Source: JAWPMT01 sp965601475 (GTDB lineage Bacteria > Bacteroidota > Bacteroidia > Cytophagales > Cyclobacteriaceae). Taken from it: a stretch of DNA of 64,000 nucleotides. This document shows positions 7,253 through 15,659 of this stretch, piece after piece. The translations under genes were made by a program, and so were the position numbers. The DNA lies in NCBI GenBank assembly GCA_965601475.1, contig OZ271832.1:1674001-1738000 (forward strand), read 5' to 3'. The stretch's first letter is position 1. Each line of letters opens with the position of its first letter. The notes under the pieces are model-generated. The model was not told the origin of the DNA. It worked only from the letters and a program-made list of their open reading frames with translations, and did not search any database.

Positions 7253-9439
7253 ATGGCTTCATTTTCCAACTGGTCCATAGGACAAAAGATCCGTGGTAGT
7301 TTCATTGTGGTTATCACCCTGGCCACCGTCAACGTAATTTTCACGATGACCACCCTTATGGATGGCATCGACCTACTGCAGGTAATTTCGAAGCAACTCG
7401 ACCCCACATTGCAGTACCTCACCACCACAAGGGACCTGGTGAAAGACTCCAAGACTTATTGTTCCAACTGGGTCTTCATCGCCTCCTATGAAGAAGACAA
7501 GAACAAACTCAGGAAGCTAATCTCAGAAGACTTCCCAATAAATAGGAACAATTTCGGGTCCATCAAGCCACTACTGCAATATCATGAGGGGATGACCATT
7601 GACTCTCTCCTCTTGCGCGCGGACACCCTGATGGCGAAAGAAAAGGAGATTATGACCACCCTCAGCTCATTCACCGATTATGCAGATCCATTGGTGAAGG
7701 TCACCGCTGAAGATATAATCGAAAGTCAGATCATCCCCGAAGCCGATGAGATTGTAAGCCAGTTGAATACACTTATTCAGCTTAAGCAAGACGAATTACA
7801 GGTTATCCGAGCTGACATGGGCAGTTCCTTTAGTGATTTGCGACTAATGATTATGGTACTGGGCCTCCTGTTGATTATTGTGACGCTGTATATCGCACAA
7901 TGGCTGACTCGCAATATCAAAAAGCCCCTGTCCGTGCTTGTCTACAAGATCAACCTCATCGCCAAAGGCCAAATCCCGGAATTGACCCGCTTCCGCCGAA
8001 AGGATGAGATCGGGAAAATAATGGAAGGGTTCAACGCTGTTATCCGAGGGTTTCAATCTTCCTCCAACTTCGCAATGGAGTTGCGTCGTGGAAACATGGA
8101 AGTAGAGTATGAATTGCTTAGTGAGAAAGACGTCCTCGGAAAATCGTTGATTTCTCTCAGAGACAATCTGAGGGCCGTGGTAGACCAGACCAATGAGGTA
8201 GTTAAATCAGCTAGTGAAGATGGCGACCTTGGAAAGTCCATTGATGGACTGGAGGTCGAAGGTGCCTGGCACCAACTGGCTACCAATATCAACGACCTCA
8301 TCGCTTCATTCTCAGAGCCCATACATGAGGTGAACAGAATTGTAACAGACATGGCCCAGGGCAACCTCCAGGCACGCTATGATAAACATGCCAACGGGGA
8401 GATTCTGGCATTGAAGGAAAACTTCAACGCCGCACTGAACAGCCTCAGTGACCTGCTCATGAAAATATCGGATTCGATTGACGAAGTAGAGGGTGCCTCC
8501 GCAGAAATGCTGGTTTCAGGTCAGGAAATGGATACGAGCACCCAAGAAATTGCCAATGCCATCGCCCAAATGTCTCAGGGGGCCAATACACAGGTGGAAA
8601 AAGTGAGTCAATCCTCGCAACTCGTGGAACACATCAAAAACTCATCCAGTGAGAATACAGCTAAGTCCAAGTCCATTACGGAAAACGCGCAACTAGGTGT
8701 CGACAAAGGCGAAACCGGATTGGCCATCGTGGAACGGGTTGTTGATAGCATCCAGAAAATTGATGACCATTCATCGCTCGCGATGAGTTCCATGAAGACC
8801 CTAACAGACCGGGCGAAGGAGATCACCAATGTTCTCGCCATCATACAGGAAATCGCTGCCCAAACCAACCTACTGGCCTTGAATGCTTCCATTGAAGCAG
8901 CTCAAGCGGGGGAAGCAGGCCGGGGCTTTGCTGTGGTGGCCAATGAGATCCGCAAGCTCGCGGAAGGATCACGTTCATCGGCTAACGAGATTGAGGCATT
9001 GATTCAGGCGACCCAACAGGACACAAAGGAAGCCTCCGAACTCATTGACGCCATGAACGCCAGTGTCAAAAACGGGGTCGGTGCTACAGAGGAAGTCACT
9101 TCCGTATTCCAGGAAATGTCGTCGTCCTCCACCAGCACACTCAGTGCTTCCGAGGAAATACTTGCGGCCTCTATGAACCAAGCCAGGAGCATTGAAGATA
9201 TCGTGGGCATCACGGAAACCATTGTGGTGATCGCAGAGCAAACCGCCTCAGGTACAAGTGAAATGGCGGCCTCTTCTACCGAATTGTCGGCTGGCATGGC
9301 GAACTACATCAAGAAATCGAGAACATTGAACCAAATCGCCCTGGAGCTAAGAGAGGGCATAGGACAGTTCAAGCTCGTACAGCAGGCGGCTCCGGCATTG
9401 GAAACAGACTTTGACGTGGAAGACCTCCCCAACAACTAA
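7253..9439 (+). CDS. methyl-accepting chemotaxis protein
   Basis: A 728-aa membrane receptor. The first membrane helix spans about residues 14-36, a helical periplasmic sensor of about 160 residues follows, and the second helix is at about 197-217 (MIMVLGLLLIIVTLYIAQWL). A HAMP domain follows at about 218-270, and a second HAMP-like unit at about 340-395 (IHEVNRIVTDMAQGNLQARY). The cytoplasmic signalling coiled coil runs from about 400 to 700, with the hairpin tip EIAAQTNLLALNASIEAAQA near residues 532-552, which contacts CheA and CheW in the family. No CheR/CheB-binding pentapeptide is visible at the C-terminus. No other chemotaxis genes lie in the window, so it is an orphan receptor here. 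The ligand is unknown. Confidence 0.92.
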   Translation: MASFSNWSIGQKIRGSFIVVITLATVNVIFTMTTLMDGIDLLQVISKQLDPTLQYLTTTRDLVKDSKTYCSNWVFIASYEEDKNKLRKLISEDFPINRNNFGSIKPLLQYHEGMTIDSLLLRADTLMAKEKEIMTTLSSFTDYADPLVKVTAEDIIESQIIPEADEIVSQLNTLIQLKQDELQVIRADMGSSFSDLRLMIMVLGLLLIIVTLYIAQWLTRNIKKPLSVLVYKINLIAKGQIPELTRFRRKDEIGKIMEGFNAVIRGFQSSSNFAMELRRGNMEVEYELLSEKDVLGKSLISLRDNLRAVVDQTNEVVKSASEDGDLGKSIDGLEVEGAWHQLATNINDLIASFSEPIHEVNRIVTDMAQGNLQARYDKHANGEILALKENFNAALNSLSDLLMKISDSIDEVEGASAEMLVSGQEMDTSTQEIANAIAQMSQGANTQVEKVSQSSQLVEHIKNSSSENTAKSKSITENAQLGVDKGETGLAIVERVVDSIQKIDDHSSLAMSSMKTLTDRAKEITNVLAIIQEIAAQTNLLALNASIEAAQAGEAGRGFAVVANEIRKLAEGSRSSANEIEALIQATQQDTKEASELIDAMNASVKNGVGATEEVTSVFQEMSSSSTSTLSASEEILAASMNQARSIEDIVGITETIVVIAEQTASGTSEMAASSTELSAGMANYIKKSRTLNQIALELREGIGQFKLVQQAAPALETDFDVEDLPNN

Positions 9440-9767
9440 CACACGTGCAGCCACTTCTTTAGATGGTCAGGAAAAGGCGGTCCGGGGTGATCACGGTTTA
9501 CAAACTACTACCGGCAGCAGCGTGCATGGGATAAATGTTGCAAACATGTTGAGCACCTTCGCCTTCCTGATCACCAATTATTGCATTGTTTCCTGTGTAC
9601 CCACTTGAAGTGGACCAATGGGGACTATATCAGCTACATTGTGGCCAGGGCTGTGGGCATCCACCCCAGCTTCATCGATATCGAAAGACCAGCAGATCTT
9701 TGAAAGGACATACGATTGTCACGGGATTTCGTAAAAGAACCTATATCCAACGCTAACCTTTGAATCC
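9440..9767. other. intergenic stretch of 328 bp
   Basis: Lies between the chemotaxis receptor and the small secreted protein. It contains an open frame without an ATG (9491-9703, listed separately) and otherwise no recognisable signal. No hairpin followed by a T-tract was seen after the receptor stop. Confidence 0.5.
9491..9703 (+). pseudogene. ATG-less ORF, possible gene remnant
   Basis: A 70-codon frame bounded by stops at 9488 and 9701, with no ATG. The translation looks protein-like in its second half (WTNGDYISYIVARAVGIHPS, then FIDIERPADL) and its codons resemble the neighbouring genes. The first half is rich in Cys and His. I do not recognise the family. It may be the C-terminal remnant of a decayed gene or a short gene with an unusual start (TTG codons are present at 9605 and upstream). 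It could also be chance. Confidence 0.25.
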
Positions 9768-10346
9768 ATGTCAAAACGTTCCTCTCCTAGCTTCCTCATA
9801 GTGGCCCTTATGTCCTGCATCAGCATTGACACCAGTGCCCAGGAAGAGCCTGACACACGGTCTACCGGTGAATTGTCCTTCCTTGTAGGCCAGTGGCAAA
9901 TCACCCGCACCTACAATCCCGGAACTGAGGAACCAAGGGTGCTAAAAGGAACCCTTACCTGTGCGATGGCCATGGATGATCAATTTGTCCGGTGCACTTA
10001 CGAGATGGAACGACCAGGACGGATACGAGGACTGGACGAAGTCTACTTCAACTACAACCCCATCTACGAAACGTATGAGAGCCTCTGGCTGAGTTCAACC
10101 TGGCCCGTGAAGGTGCTTATGCAAGGCGACCTCATCAAAACCGACGAAGGCCAGAGGTTGAATACCAAAGCCCAATTTCTCATTCAAGATGGCATCACTG
10201 AATATGTGAAAGACGAATTGGTGCTCAGTGAAAGTGATGCTGCCGACATGTCATTTTTTCGGCAGACTTTCATCCGTACAAACAATGATGCCGAGGATGA
10301 CTGGTACCATCACATGAATGAGTCGGCCGTAAGGATATTGGAATGA
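9768..10346 (+). CDS. small secreted protein, DUF1579-like
   Basis: A 192-aa protein with a signal peptide ending near AQEEPD. The mature part starts with a Leu-x-Gly-x-Trp block (FLVGQWQITRTY), then GTLTCAMAMDDQFVRCTYEM, a pattern seen in DUF1579-type proteins that form small beta barrels. Two cysteines (in LTCAM and VRCTY) are close together and could form a disulfide in the periplasm. It stands alone, 328 bp after the receptor and 82 bp before the phosphatase gene. Function unknown; the family assignment is tentative. Confidence 0.6.
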   Translation: MSKRSSPSFLIVALMSCISIDTSAQEEPDTRSTGELSFLVGQWQITRTYNPGTEEPRVLKGTLTCAMAMDDQFVRCTYEMERPGRIRGLDEVYFNYNPIYETYESLWLSSTWPVKVLMQGDLIKTDEGQRLNTKAQFLIQDGITEYVKDELVLSESDAADMSFFRQTFIRTNNDAEDDWYHHMNESAVRILE

Positions 10347-10428
10347 CCTTCTTCGAAAAAACATAGCTCCCGGCGAACCAATAGCCTACTTTTTTTGCTG
10401 TATCTTGAGCCATACAGCTTGAACCTAC

Positions 10429-11487
10429 ATGCATCAAAGAAACGCTTTGTCATACACCGCAACAGTCATTATGGTGGTGGTAATTGCCTTGGGGGGTTGT
10501 AAACCCTATGAGCAACTTCCAAAACCTGAGTTCGGACTGCAGGAGCCAGCGCTCGACAACCCTACCCAACCTCAGTACCTCGCAGGCTGGACCATGTTGG
10601 ATCAAGGCAAACCCCTTTCGGAAATACCTGTACTCGATGCCAATGTGAAATCCATTGCAGCCAGCCGTCCCATGATCACAGCCGTTTCTCCTGATCAGGC
10701 GGACACTCTCAGGCTGTCCATAAGGTATATCGAATTCCAGAAAGTGCTGAATTTTCGGGATTTGGGAGGTATTCGGACGCAGGACGGGAAGCAGATCAAA
10801 TGGGGAAAGATCTATCGATCAGGAAAATTGCACAAGTTGAGACCAGAGGAATTTGAATCCCTCAAAGACATGGATATTGCCACGGTGATCGATTTGCGTA
10901 CGGACGGAGAGGTTGAGGAAGATCCGGATCGAATTCCACCCAATGAGGGTATCCAATGGGTTCATGTGCCTATTTCGGGCGTGACAGATGAAGACTTACA
11001 TAAGACCAAAAAAGACATCAAAAAACAAACACCAGAGGTCTTTGATGGCGAGGGCAAAATGCAGACGGTGATGACCCGCTTTGTCGAGCAGGGTACGCCA
11101 GATTTTGCCAGGATCTTCGACCTGTTGCTCGAACGTGGGGAAAACGGTGTGGTCTACCATTGTACCGCAGGTAAGGATCGAACCGGACTCCTGACGGCGC
11201 TCATTCTCGCGGCCCTGGGTGTTGATGACGAAACCATACGACAGGACTACCTACTGTCCAATTACTATCGCTACGACAGGATTGAACGTAATGCCCGACT
11301 GGGTGCGCACATCCTTGGGATTGATGGCGCCGCTTCCCGAGCGGTTATGGATGTCAGGTTGAGCTACTTGCAGGCATCTTTCGACGCCATCATTGCGGAG
11401 TACGGCTCAATAGAAAGTTACTTGAAGGATGGGCTTGGGCTGGACGACCAAAAACGAGCCAGGCTGCGGGAGCTCTACTTATATTGA
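10429..11487 (+). CDS. lipoprotein tyrosine/serine phosphatase (Y_phosphatase3 type)
   Basis: A 352-aa protein. The N-terminus is a lipoprotein signal with lipobox LGGC (lipid-linked Cys24). The central part has the early block LNFRDLGGI, typical of the YwqE-unrelated Y_phosphatase3 / IphP group. The catalytic P-loop is HCTAGKDRTG, with nucleophile Cys near residue 245 and Arg at 251. This supports a cysteine-based phosphatase for phosphotyrosine, phosphoserine or possibly phosphoinositides, anchored at an outer or inner membrane face. It is a single gene that converges with the desaturase gene. No regulator is visible. Confidence 0.88.
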   Translation: MHQRNALSYTATVIMVVVIALGGCKPYEQLPKPEFGLQEPALDNPTQPQYLAGWTMLDQGKPLSEIPVLDANVKSIAASRPMITAVSPDQADTLRLSIRYIEFQKVLNFRDLGGIRTQDGKQIKWGKIYRSGKLHKLRPEEFESLKDMDIATVIDLRTDGEVEEDPDRIPPNEGIQWVHVPISGVTDEDLHKTKKDIKKQTPEVFDGEGKMQTVMTRFVEQGTPDFARIFDLLLERGENGVVYHCTAGKDRTGLLTALILAALGVDDETIRQDYLLSNYYRYDRIERNARLGAHILGIDGAASRAVMDVRLSYLQASFDAIIAEYGSIESYLKDGLGLDDQKRARLRELYLY

Positions 11488-11552
11488 GCAAAGAAAGATC
11501 ATACCGAGTAGACGCCGATTTCCATACCTGATTGTTGGCTACCCTCTTGAAT

Positions 11553-12659
11553 TCAGTGCGCAATCGCCGGCGCTCCAATCTTGTCATACCTGCCGAGCCG
11601 CCACAGTAGTCTGAAGTGCTGAAGGATGGCATTTCCAAACGTGCCCTGACAATGGTAGGGCAAGCCAAATTCCTTGGTGGTTTGCTGTACGATCTTTGCC
11701 AGATTCGGATAGTGTACGTGACAAATATTGGGAAATAAATGGTGCTCCACCTGAAAATTCAGCGATCCGAAAAACCAAGAAAAGAGCTTGCTGTCGGTAG
11801 CATAGTTCGTGGTGGTATTCAACTGATGGACCATCCAATTCTCTTCGATCTGCGGATCAGCCGTTTCCAGAATTCCCAGGTCGGGAACCAGATGGGCCGT
11901 CTGGAATACGAAGCTGAGTACCAATCCCGTGACCACCAGCATGGTGAGGAACATCAGTACGACCCACCCCGCTGCTATGGGCAACTGCATGATCGGAACC
12001 GCAAGCAGAAAGAAATGAAAAATGCTTTTTCGAAAAATAATCCCCCCAATGGCCTTCCAAAAAGAAGCTCCTCCTTCGATCAGCTTGAGTCTACGATACT
12101 TGAACATCTTCACGAAGTCCTTTGCCGTCGCCCAAACAATGATGGGTATGCTGTAGAAGAACACCACATAGAGGTGCTGAAAACGGTGAAACCAATGCCT
12201 TGGTTGATGTTCTGATAAGCGTAGAACTGGCCTCACTTCGATGTCCTCATCCGCAGACTCAATGTTGGTGTATGTGTGGTGTAGCACATTGTGCTGGATC
12301 TTCCAGGTGCGTGGCTCCACCCCTACCATTAGCGGGAAGATCGTCATCCATTGGTTGACGCGTTTGTCTTTGGAATAAGAACCGTGCAAGACATCGTGCA
12401 TCACCGATGTACCGATGAAAGCCTGACCCACACCCAACAAGGCCCATAGTCCAAAAAGCACTGGTATACTATGAATACCGCTGAAAATGATAGTCAGGTA
12501 GATCCCTGTATAAAAGCAAAATGCCACAACCGATTTTACCTTCATCTGGCCTGTGGCATTTCGAGTGATGTTGTTGTCCCTAAAGTAGCTGTTGACACGC
12601 GTTTGGAGCGTAGTGGCGAACGCCTTCTGCTTCTCCCTTGAGAATTTGTAGTTGATCAT
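11553..12659 (-). CDS. membrane fatty acid desaturase
   Basis: A 368-aa integral membrane di-iron enzyme. The three histidine boxes are present: HDVLH (88-92), HNVLHH (123-128) and QVEHH (303-307). The Gln in the last box is typical of front-end (Delta-6-like) acyl desaturases. Hydrophobic segments lie at about 44-80 and 205-255. The fused cytochrome b5 domain found in many eukaryotic relatives is absent, so electrons must come from a separate carrier. It introduces double bonds in membrane fatty acids. It is probably monocistronic and converges with the phosphatase gene. The exact double-bond position cannot be told from the sequence. Confidence 0.88.
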   Translation of the reverse strand: MINYKFSREKQKAFATTLQTRVNSYFRDNNITRNATGQMKVKSVVAFCFYTGIYLTIIFSGIHSIPVLFGLWALLGVGQAFIGTSVMHDVLHGSYSKDKRVNQWMTIFPLMVGVEPRTWKIQHNVLHHTYTNIESADEDIEVRPVLRLSEHQPRHWFHRFQHLYVVFFYSIPIIVWATAKDFVKMFKYRRLKLIEGGASFWKAIGGIIFRKSIFHFFLLAVPIMQLPIAAGWVVLMFLTMLVVTGLVLSFVFQTAHLVPDLGILETADPQIEENWMVHQLNTTTNYATDSKLFSWFFGSLNFQVEHHLFPNICHVHYPNLAKIVQQTTKEFGLPYHCQGTFGNAILQHFRLLWRLGRYDKIGAPAIAH

Positions 12660-12877
12660 AAAATTTGACGTACCGATGTTAACTTGAATTTTCTTGGATA
12701 AAACTCCGCATCGGTTTACAGCTCAATCCTCGATCGTACCGGATTCACTCCGAACCCAGGTCAGGATAGTACAAGAGAGGATTAAGGGGAAATGCTCTGA
12801 AGGAATATCGTGACGTGTTCCCAAAAATAACGAAAGTGGAGGTAGTGCATTGTACATCTCCCCCAAATTCATCTGCT

Positions 12878-13612
12878 TTATGACTCAGGTTCGTGAGATG
12901 CAGCGAACCTGAAGCCACCCATCTCCGGCATGCCGTAGGTAACGTAGCTCAGTTCACCAGAGGCACGATCGCCATAGAAGAAATTGAATATCAGGCCATA
13001 GTCTTCCGATTCCCGATGACGTTCGTAGAAGGTACGTAGTGCCGAATCCTCCACCGGATCTGCGACTTCACCGTGGACTTTGCCATAGACGAAAGTTTCT
13101 TGCCTGACATGGTCTTCCAGCGTGATTGGTTTCCCATGCATTAGCCAATAGTGGGTTCTGTGGAGGCTTGCGAAAATGCGCTGGCGTACAATCTCCGCTG
13201 TATAAGCCTCACTGGTCCAAAAATAGGGTGTGCAAAAGTCGCGTTTCAGAAGGGACTCAAAGTCAAATCGGGATGTGTAGTCCGTGGTATACCTACTCGA
13301 CCAGGAGCCTCCCACATCATCAGCCATGTTGAGGACAACCGAAAGTTTCCTTGCAGGGGTTTTCGGAAGATCCTGATTGACTGCTGCAATGACTTCTTCG
13401 GCGATGCCTTCGGCATCGAGTTCCATCAGTTCCCGGAGTTTGGCCAGCGCCGCTTCTTTGGCCATCGGATTGTAGGCCGCAATGGGCAACACCATGTCTG
13501 AGCCGTCCTCTCCCTGTAGCATCGACAGGTAAGTATCAAACCGCCTGCGGTTTCGCGGAAGCTGATACAGCGCTTCCATTTGACTAAGCACCGGGACTAA
13601 CGCGAATTCCAT
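12878..13612 (-). CDS. hypothetical protein, 244 aa
   Basis: I do not recognise this protein. It has no signal peptide and no membrane helix, so it is probably cytoplasmic. The N-terminal half is helical and rich in Leu, Ala and Glu; the second half is rich in aromatic residues, with a Trp-Ser-Ser-Arg-Tyr block (DDVGGSWSSRYTTDYTSRFD) and several Tyr and Phe near the end (DYGLIFNFFYGDR). The start overlaps the last 16 nt of the upstream GNAT gene in another frame, so the two are translated from one transcript and may act together. The 218 bp after the desaturase start (12660-12877) hold no feature that I can support. Confidence 0.65.
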   Translation of the reverse strand: MEFALVPVLSQMEALYQLPRNRRRFDTYLSMLQGEDGSDMVLPIAAYNPMAKEAALAKLRELMELDAEGIAEEVIAAVNQDLPKTPARKLSVVLNMADDVGGSWSSRYTTDYTSRFDFESLLKRDFCTPYFWTSEAYTAEIVRQRIFASLHRTHYWLMHGKPITLEDHVRQETFVYGKVHGEVADPVEDSALRTFYERHRESEDYGLIFNFFYGDRASGELSYVTYGMPEMGGFRFAASHEPES

Positions 13613-14106
13613 TGCTCCTTCTTTATTTTGTAAAAGCGGGTGAATTTATCGTCTTCCACACGCTCCTCGACGAAGTTCATCCCCAGCCTTTCCGCTACGC
13701 GTTGGGAAGCTGTGTGTGGCGAATCTGTCGCTGCCAGCAAGTACTCAAATCCCAGCGATCCAAATGCATAATCTATAATGGCCCGACCCGCCTCGGTGGC
13801 GTAGCCCTGTCCACTATGGGCTTCCAGCAGCGCATATATCAATTGCGGCTGAGGTTCATCAAAGAAGAACCATAGGCCAGTGTAGCCAATGACCTCTTTT
13901 GTATCCCTCAGTACCATTTTCCAAAGCCCGTAGCCGTGATCACTGAACAACTCCTCATTTTTTGCCATGATCTCCCGAGCCATCGCCTCGTCGATGATCT
14001 CATCATCCCACAGAAATTTTCTCACAAAAGGATCTTGATTTATCGATAAGAACAAGGCCTGATCCGCGGGCTTAAAAGGTTGGAGCTCCAGTCGCTGTGT
14101 TTTCAT
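13597..14106 (-). CDS. GNAT family N-acetyltransferase (RimJ/RimL-like)
   Basis: A 169-aa soluble enzyme. It begins with the beta strand TQRLELQPF and the DxxFVRKFLWDD helix of the Acetyltransf_3 group. The acetyl-CoA pyrophosphate loop is AHSGQGYATEAG near residues 101-112, matching the Q/RxxGxG/A motif. The C-terminal block SPHTASQRVAERLGM is the usual Asn/Ser-x-x-Ala helix. It transfers acetyl from acetyl-CoA to an amine; the acceptor is unknown. It is translationally linked by overlap to the 244-aa hypothetical gene, whose product could be its substrate or partner (inference). Confidence 0.88.
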   Translation of the reverse strand: MKTQRLELQPFKPADQALFLSINQDPFVRKFLWDDEIIDEAMAREIMAKNEELFSDHGYGLWKMVLRDTKEVIGYTGLWFFFDEPQPQLIYALLEAHSGQGYATEAGRAIIDYAFGSLGFEYLLAATDSPHTASQRVAERLGMNFVEERVEDDKFTRFYKIKKEQWNSR

Positions 14107-14167
14107 GGTTCAATGATGGCGTTGCTGGCGAATCTACAGATTTAACCGATCTGCAAACGGAACTCCA

Positions 14168-14192
14168 TAAAAAAGCCCCTCCTAAGAGGAGC
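14168..14192 (-). terminator. intrinsic terminator of the small membrane protein gene
   Basis: On the minus strand a 7-bp stem (GCTCCTC and GAGGGGC, one G-T pair) with a TTAG loop is followed by TTTTTT. It lies 27 bp past the stop of the membrane protein gene. Confidence 0.8.
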
Positions 14193-14218
14193 TTAGTACC
14201 CATAAATGCTGGAAGTGG

Positions 14219-14629
14219 CTAAACGCCAGAGGCATGTCGGATGCGGCGAATGGTTGCCATGCGTTCCTTCACATAGTAGTAGCCGTAACTCACTGCGAAA
14301 AACAGGTAGATCGCAAAGGCTGTCCAGCCAAGGCTACTCATAATACCCTCTACGGTTGCGAAGAAGGTGATGAATACATTGATCGCGTCGTAAACGAACA
14401 AATGCAGGATAGCGGCATTCATCGCCACCGAACCCCGGTCAGTACGACTGTACCAGGTAAGCATCATGTTACCCAGCAATGCTCCGCCATACAATCGTGC
14501 CATTAGCTCACCGTGTACCGTCAAGTCCAGACCATACAAGGCCATCAATCCCGAAGGAAAGAGCAGCATAGGTATGCCAAAAATCAGGCATATCAGTGCT
14601 TTCGTTGTCATCAGCTGTTTCAGTGTCAT
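14219..14629 (-). CDS. small four-helix membrane protein
   Basis: 136 aa from the ATG at 14629. A longer frame upstream has no membrane-protein character and runs into the repeat array, so I reject that longer start. Four hydrophobic helices are visible: about 10-32 (ALICLIFGIPMLLFPSGLMA), 42-62, 72-98 and 102-122. The short tail is basic (RMATIRRIRHASG). It has its own terminator. This general shape fits small DoxX-like or DUF-type Bacteroidota membrane proteins, but I cannot name the family. Confidence 0.7.
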   Translation of the reverse strand: MTLKQLMTTKALICLIFGIPMLLFPSGLMALYGLDLTVHGELMARLYGGALLGNMMLTWYSRTDRGSVAMNAAILHLFVYDAINVFITFFATVEGIMSSLGWTAFAIYLFFAVSYGYYYVKERMATIRRIRHASGV

Positions 14630-14744
14630 GATATGAAGATTTTGAATGTCCCTTGAGTTGCTTGAATTTCCTGGAAGTTGTGTTGATAAAATTATTGAGA
14701 AAGATCTCCCGGGGGAATGACCCTGATCAAGGGTAGCTGTGACA

Positions 14745-15618
14745 TAGTGCGAGCGTGTGCTCCAGGAAACCAAACCTGGAAACAATGCCGCGTGAAGAGC
14801 AACGCGACCGCGATGTCCACCATGTCAAGTCGAGCTTGACGGGATTTTGATCGTGATGAGGACCGGGCAGCACGGAGGAGCCGGCGGCAACACCACCATT
14901 TTCACGCCACGATGCGGAGCAGTCCAAAAAATGGACCGTCGGTCGTTCAAGTCACAACGCGGGATGTAAATGATGAAGACCATGTCTTTCAAGTCACGCC
15001 GAGTAGGCGGAATTTGATCGTGATGAGGGCCAGGCAGCATGGAGTAGACGACATCATCACCATCCTGTGTACAAGGCGATGCGGAGCAGTTCAAAAATGA
15101 GGAGCAGGTCGTTCAAGTCGCACGGCCTGGTGGGCAAGACGTACACGATGTCCAACAAGTCACGCCGAGTAGGCAGAATTTGATCGTGATGAGGGCCAGG
15201 CAGTATGGAGTAGCCGACATCATCACCATGATGTGTACGAGGCGATGCGGAACAGTCCAAAAATGGAGATCAAGTCGTCCAAGTCACACCGCGTGATGCG
15301 CAAGGTGTACACGACGTCCACCAAATCATGCTGAGTAAGCGGAATTTGATCTTGATGAGGGCCAAGCGGTATGGAGTAGACGACATCATCACCATGATGT
15401 GTACGAGGCGATGCGGAACAGTCCAAAAATGGAGATCAAGTCGTCCAAGTCACACCGCGTGGTGAGCTCAATGAACGCGATGTCCCTCAAGTCACGCCGA
15501 GCAAGCGGAATTTGATCGTGACGTAGACCAGGCAGTATGGAGTAGCCGACATCATCACCCTCCTGTGTACGAGGCGATGTGGAGCAGTCCAAAAATGGAG
15601 ATCAAGTCGTCCGCGTCA
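14745..15618. repeat. tandem array of 166-bp units (about 5.3 copies)
   Basis: Four well-conserved units start with GATGCGGA(G/A)CAGT at 14911, 15078, 15244 and 15410 (lengths 167, 166, 166, 166). A fifth, truncated unit lies at 15576-15618. A more decayed unit precedes them at about 14745-14910. The first 52 nt of units 3 and 4 are identical. Conserved landmarks are CAAGTCACGCCGAGTAGGCG, then AATTTGATCGTGATGAGG, and TGTGTACGAGGC at the unit end. A CAAGTCAC motif occurs twice per unit, about 50 bp apart. In units 2 and 3 ACATCAT-CACC-ATGATGT makes a perfect small hairpin. Because 166 is not a multiple of 3, open frames shift each unit, so it is probably non-coding. The array ends 41 bp from the ATPase stop codon. 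Confidence 0.92.
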
Positions 15619-15659
15619 GGTGGTGCTCTTGAGATGACTGCGGTTGATACCTTAGTGCA

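Noticed and set aside
14630..14785. 52-residue N-terminal extension of the small membrane protein
   Set aside because: Its sequence is not helix-like, and it runs into the decayed repeat unit; the ATG at 14629 gives a clean four-helix protein.
14745..15618. CRISPR array
   Set aside because: The units are 166 bp and contiguous, with no short repeats alternating with unique spacers, and no cas gene lies nearby.
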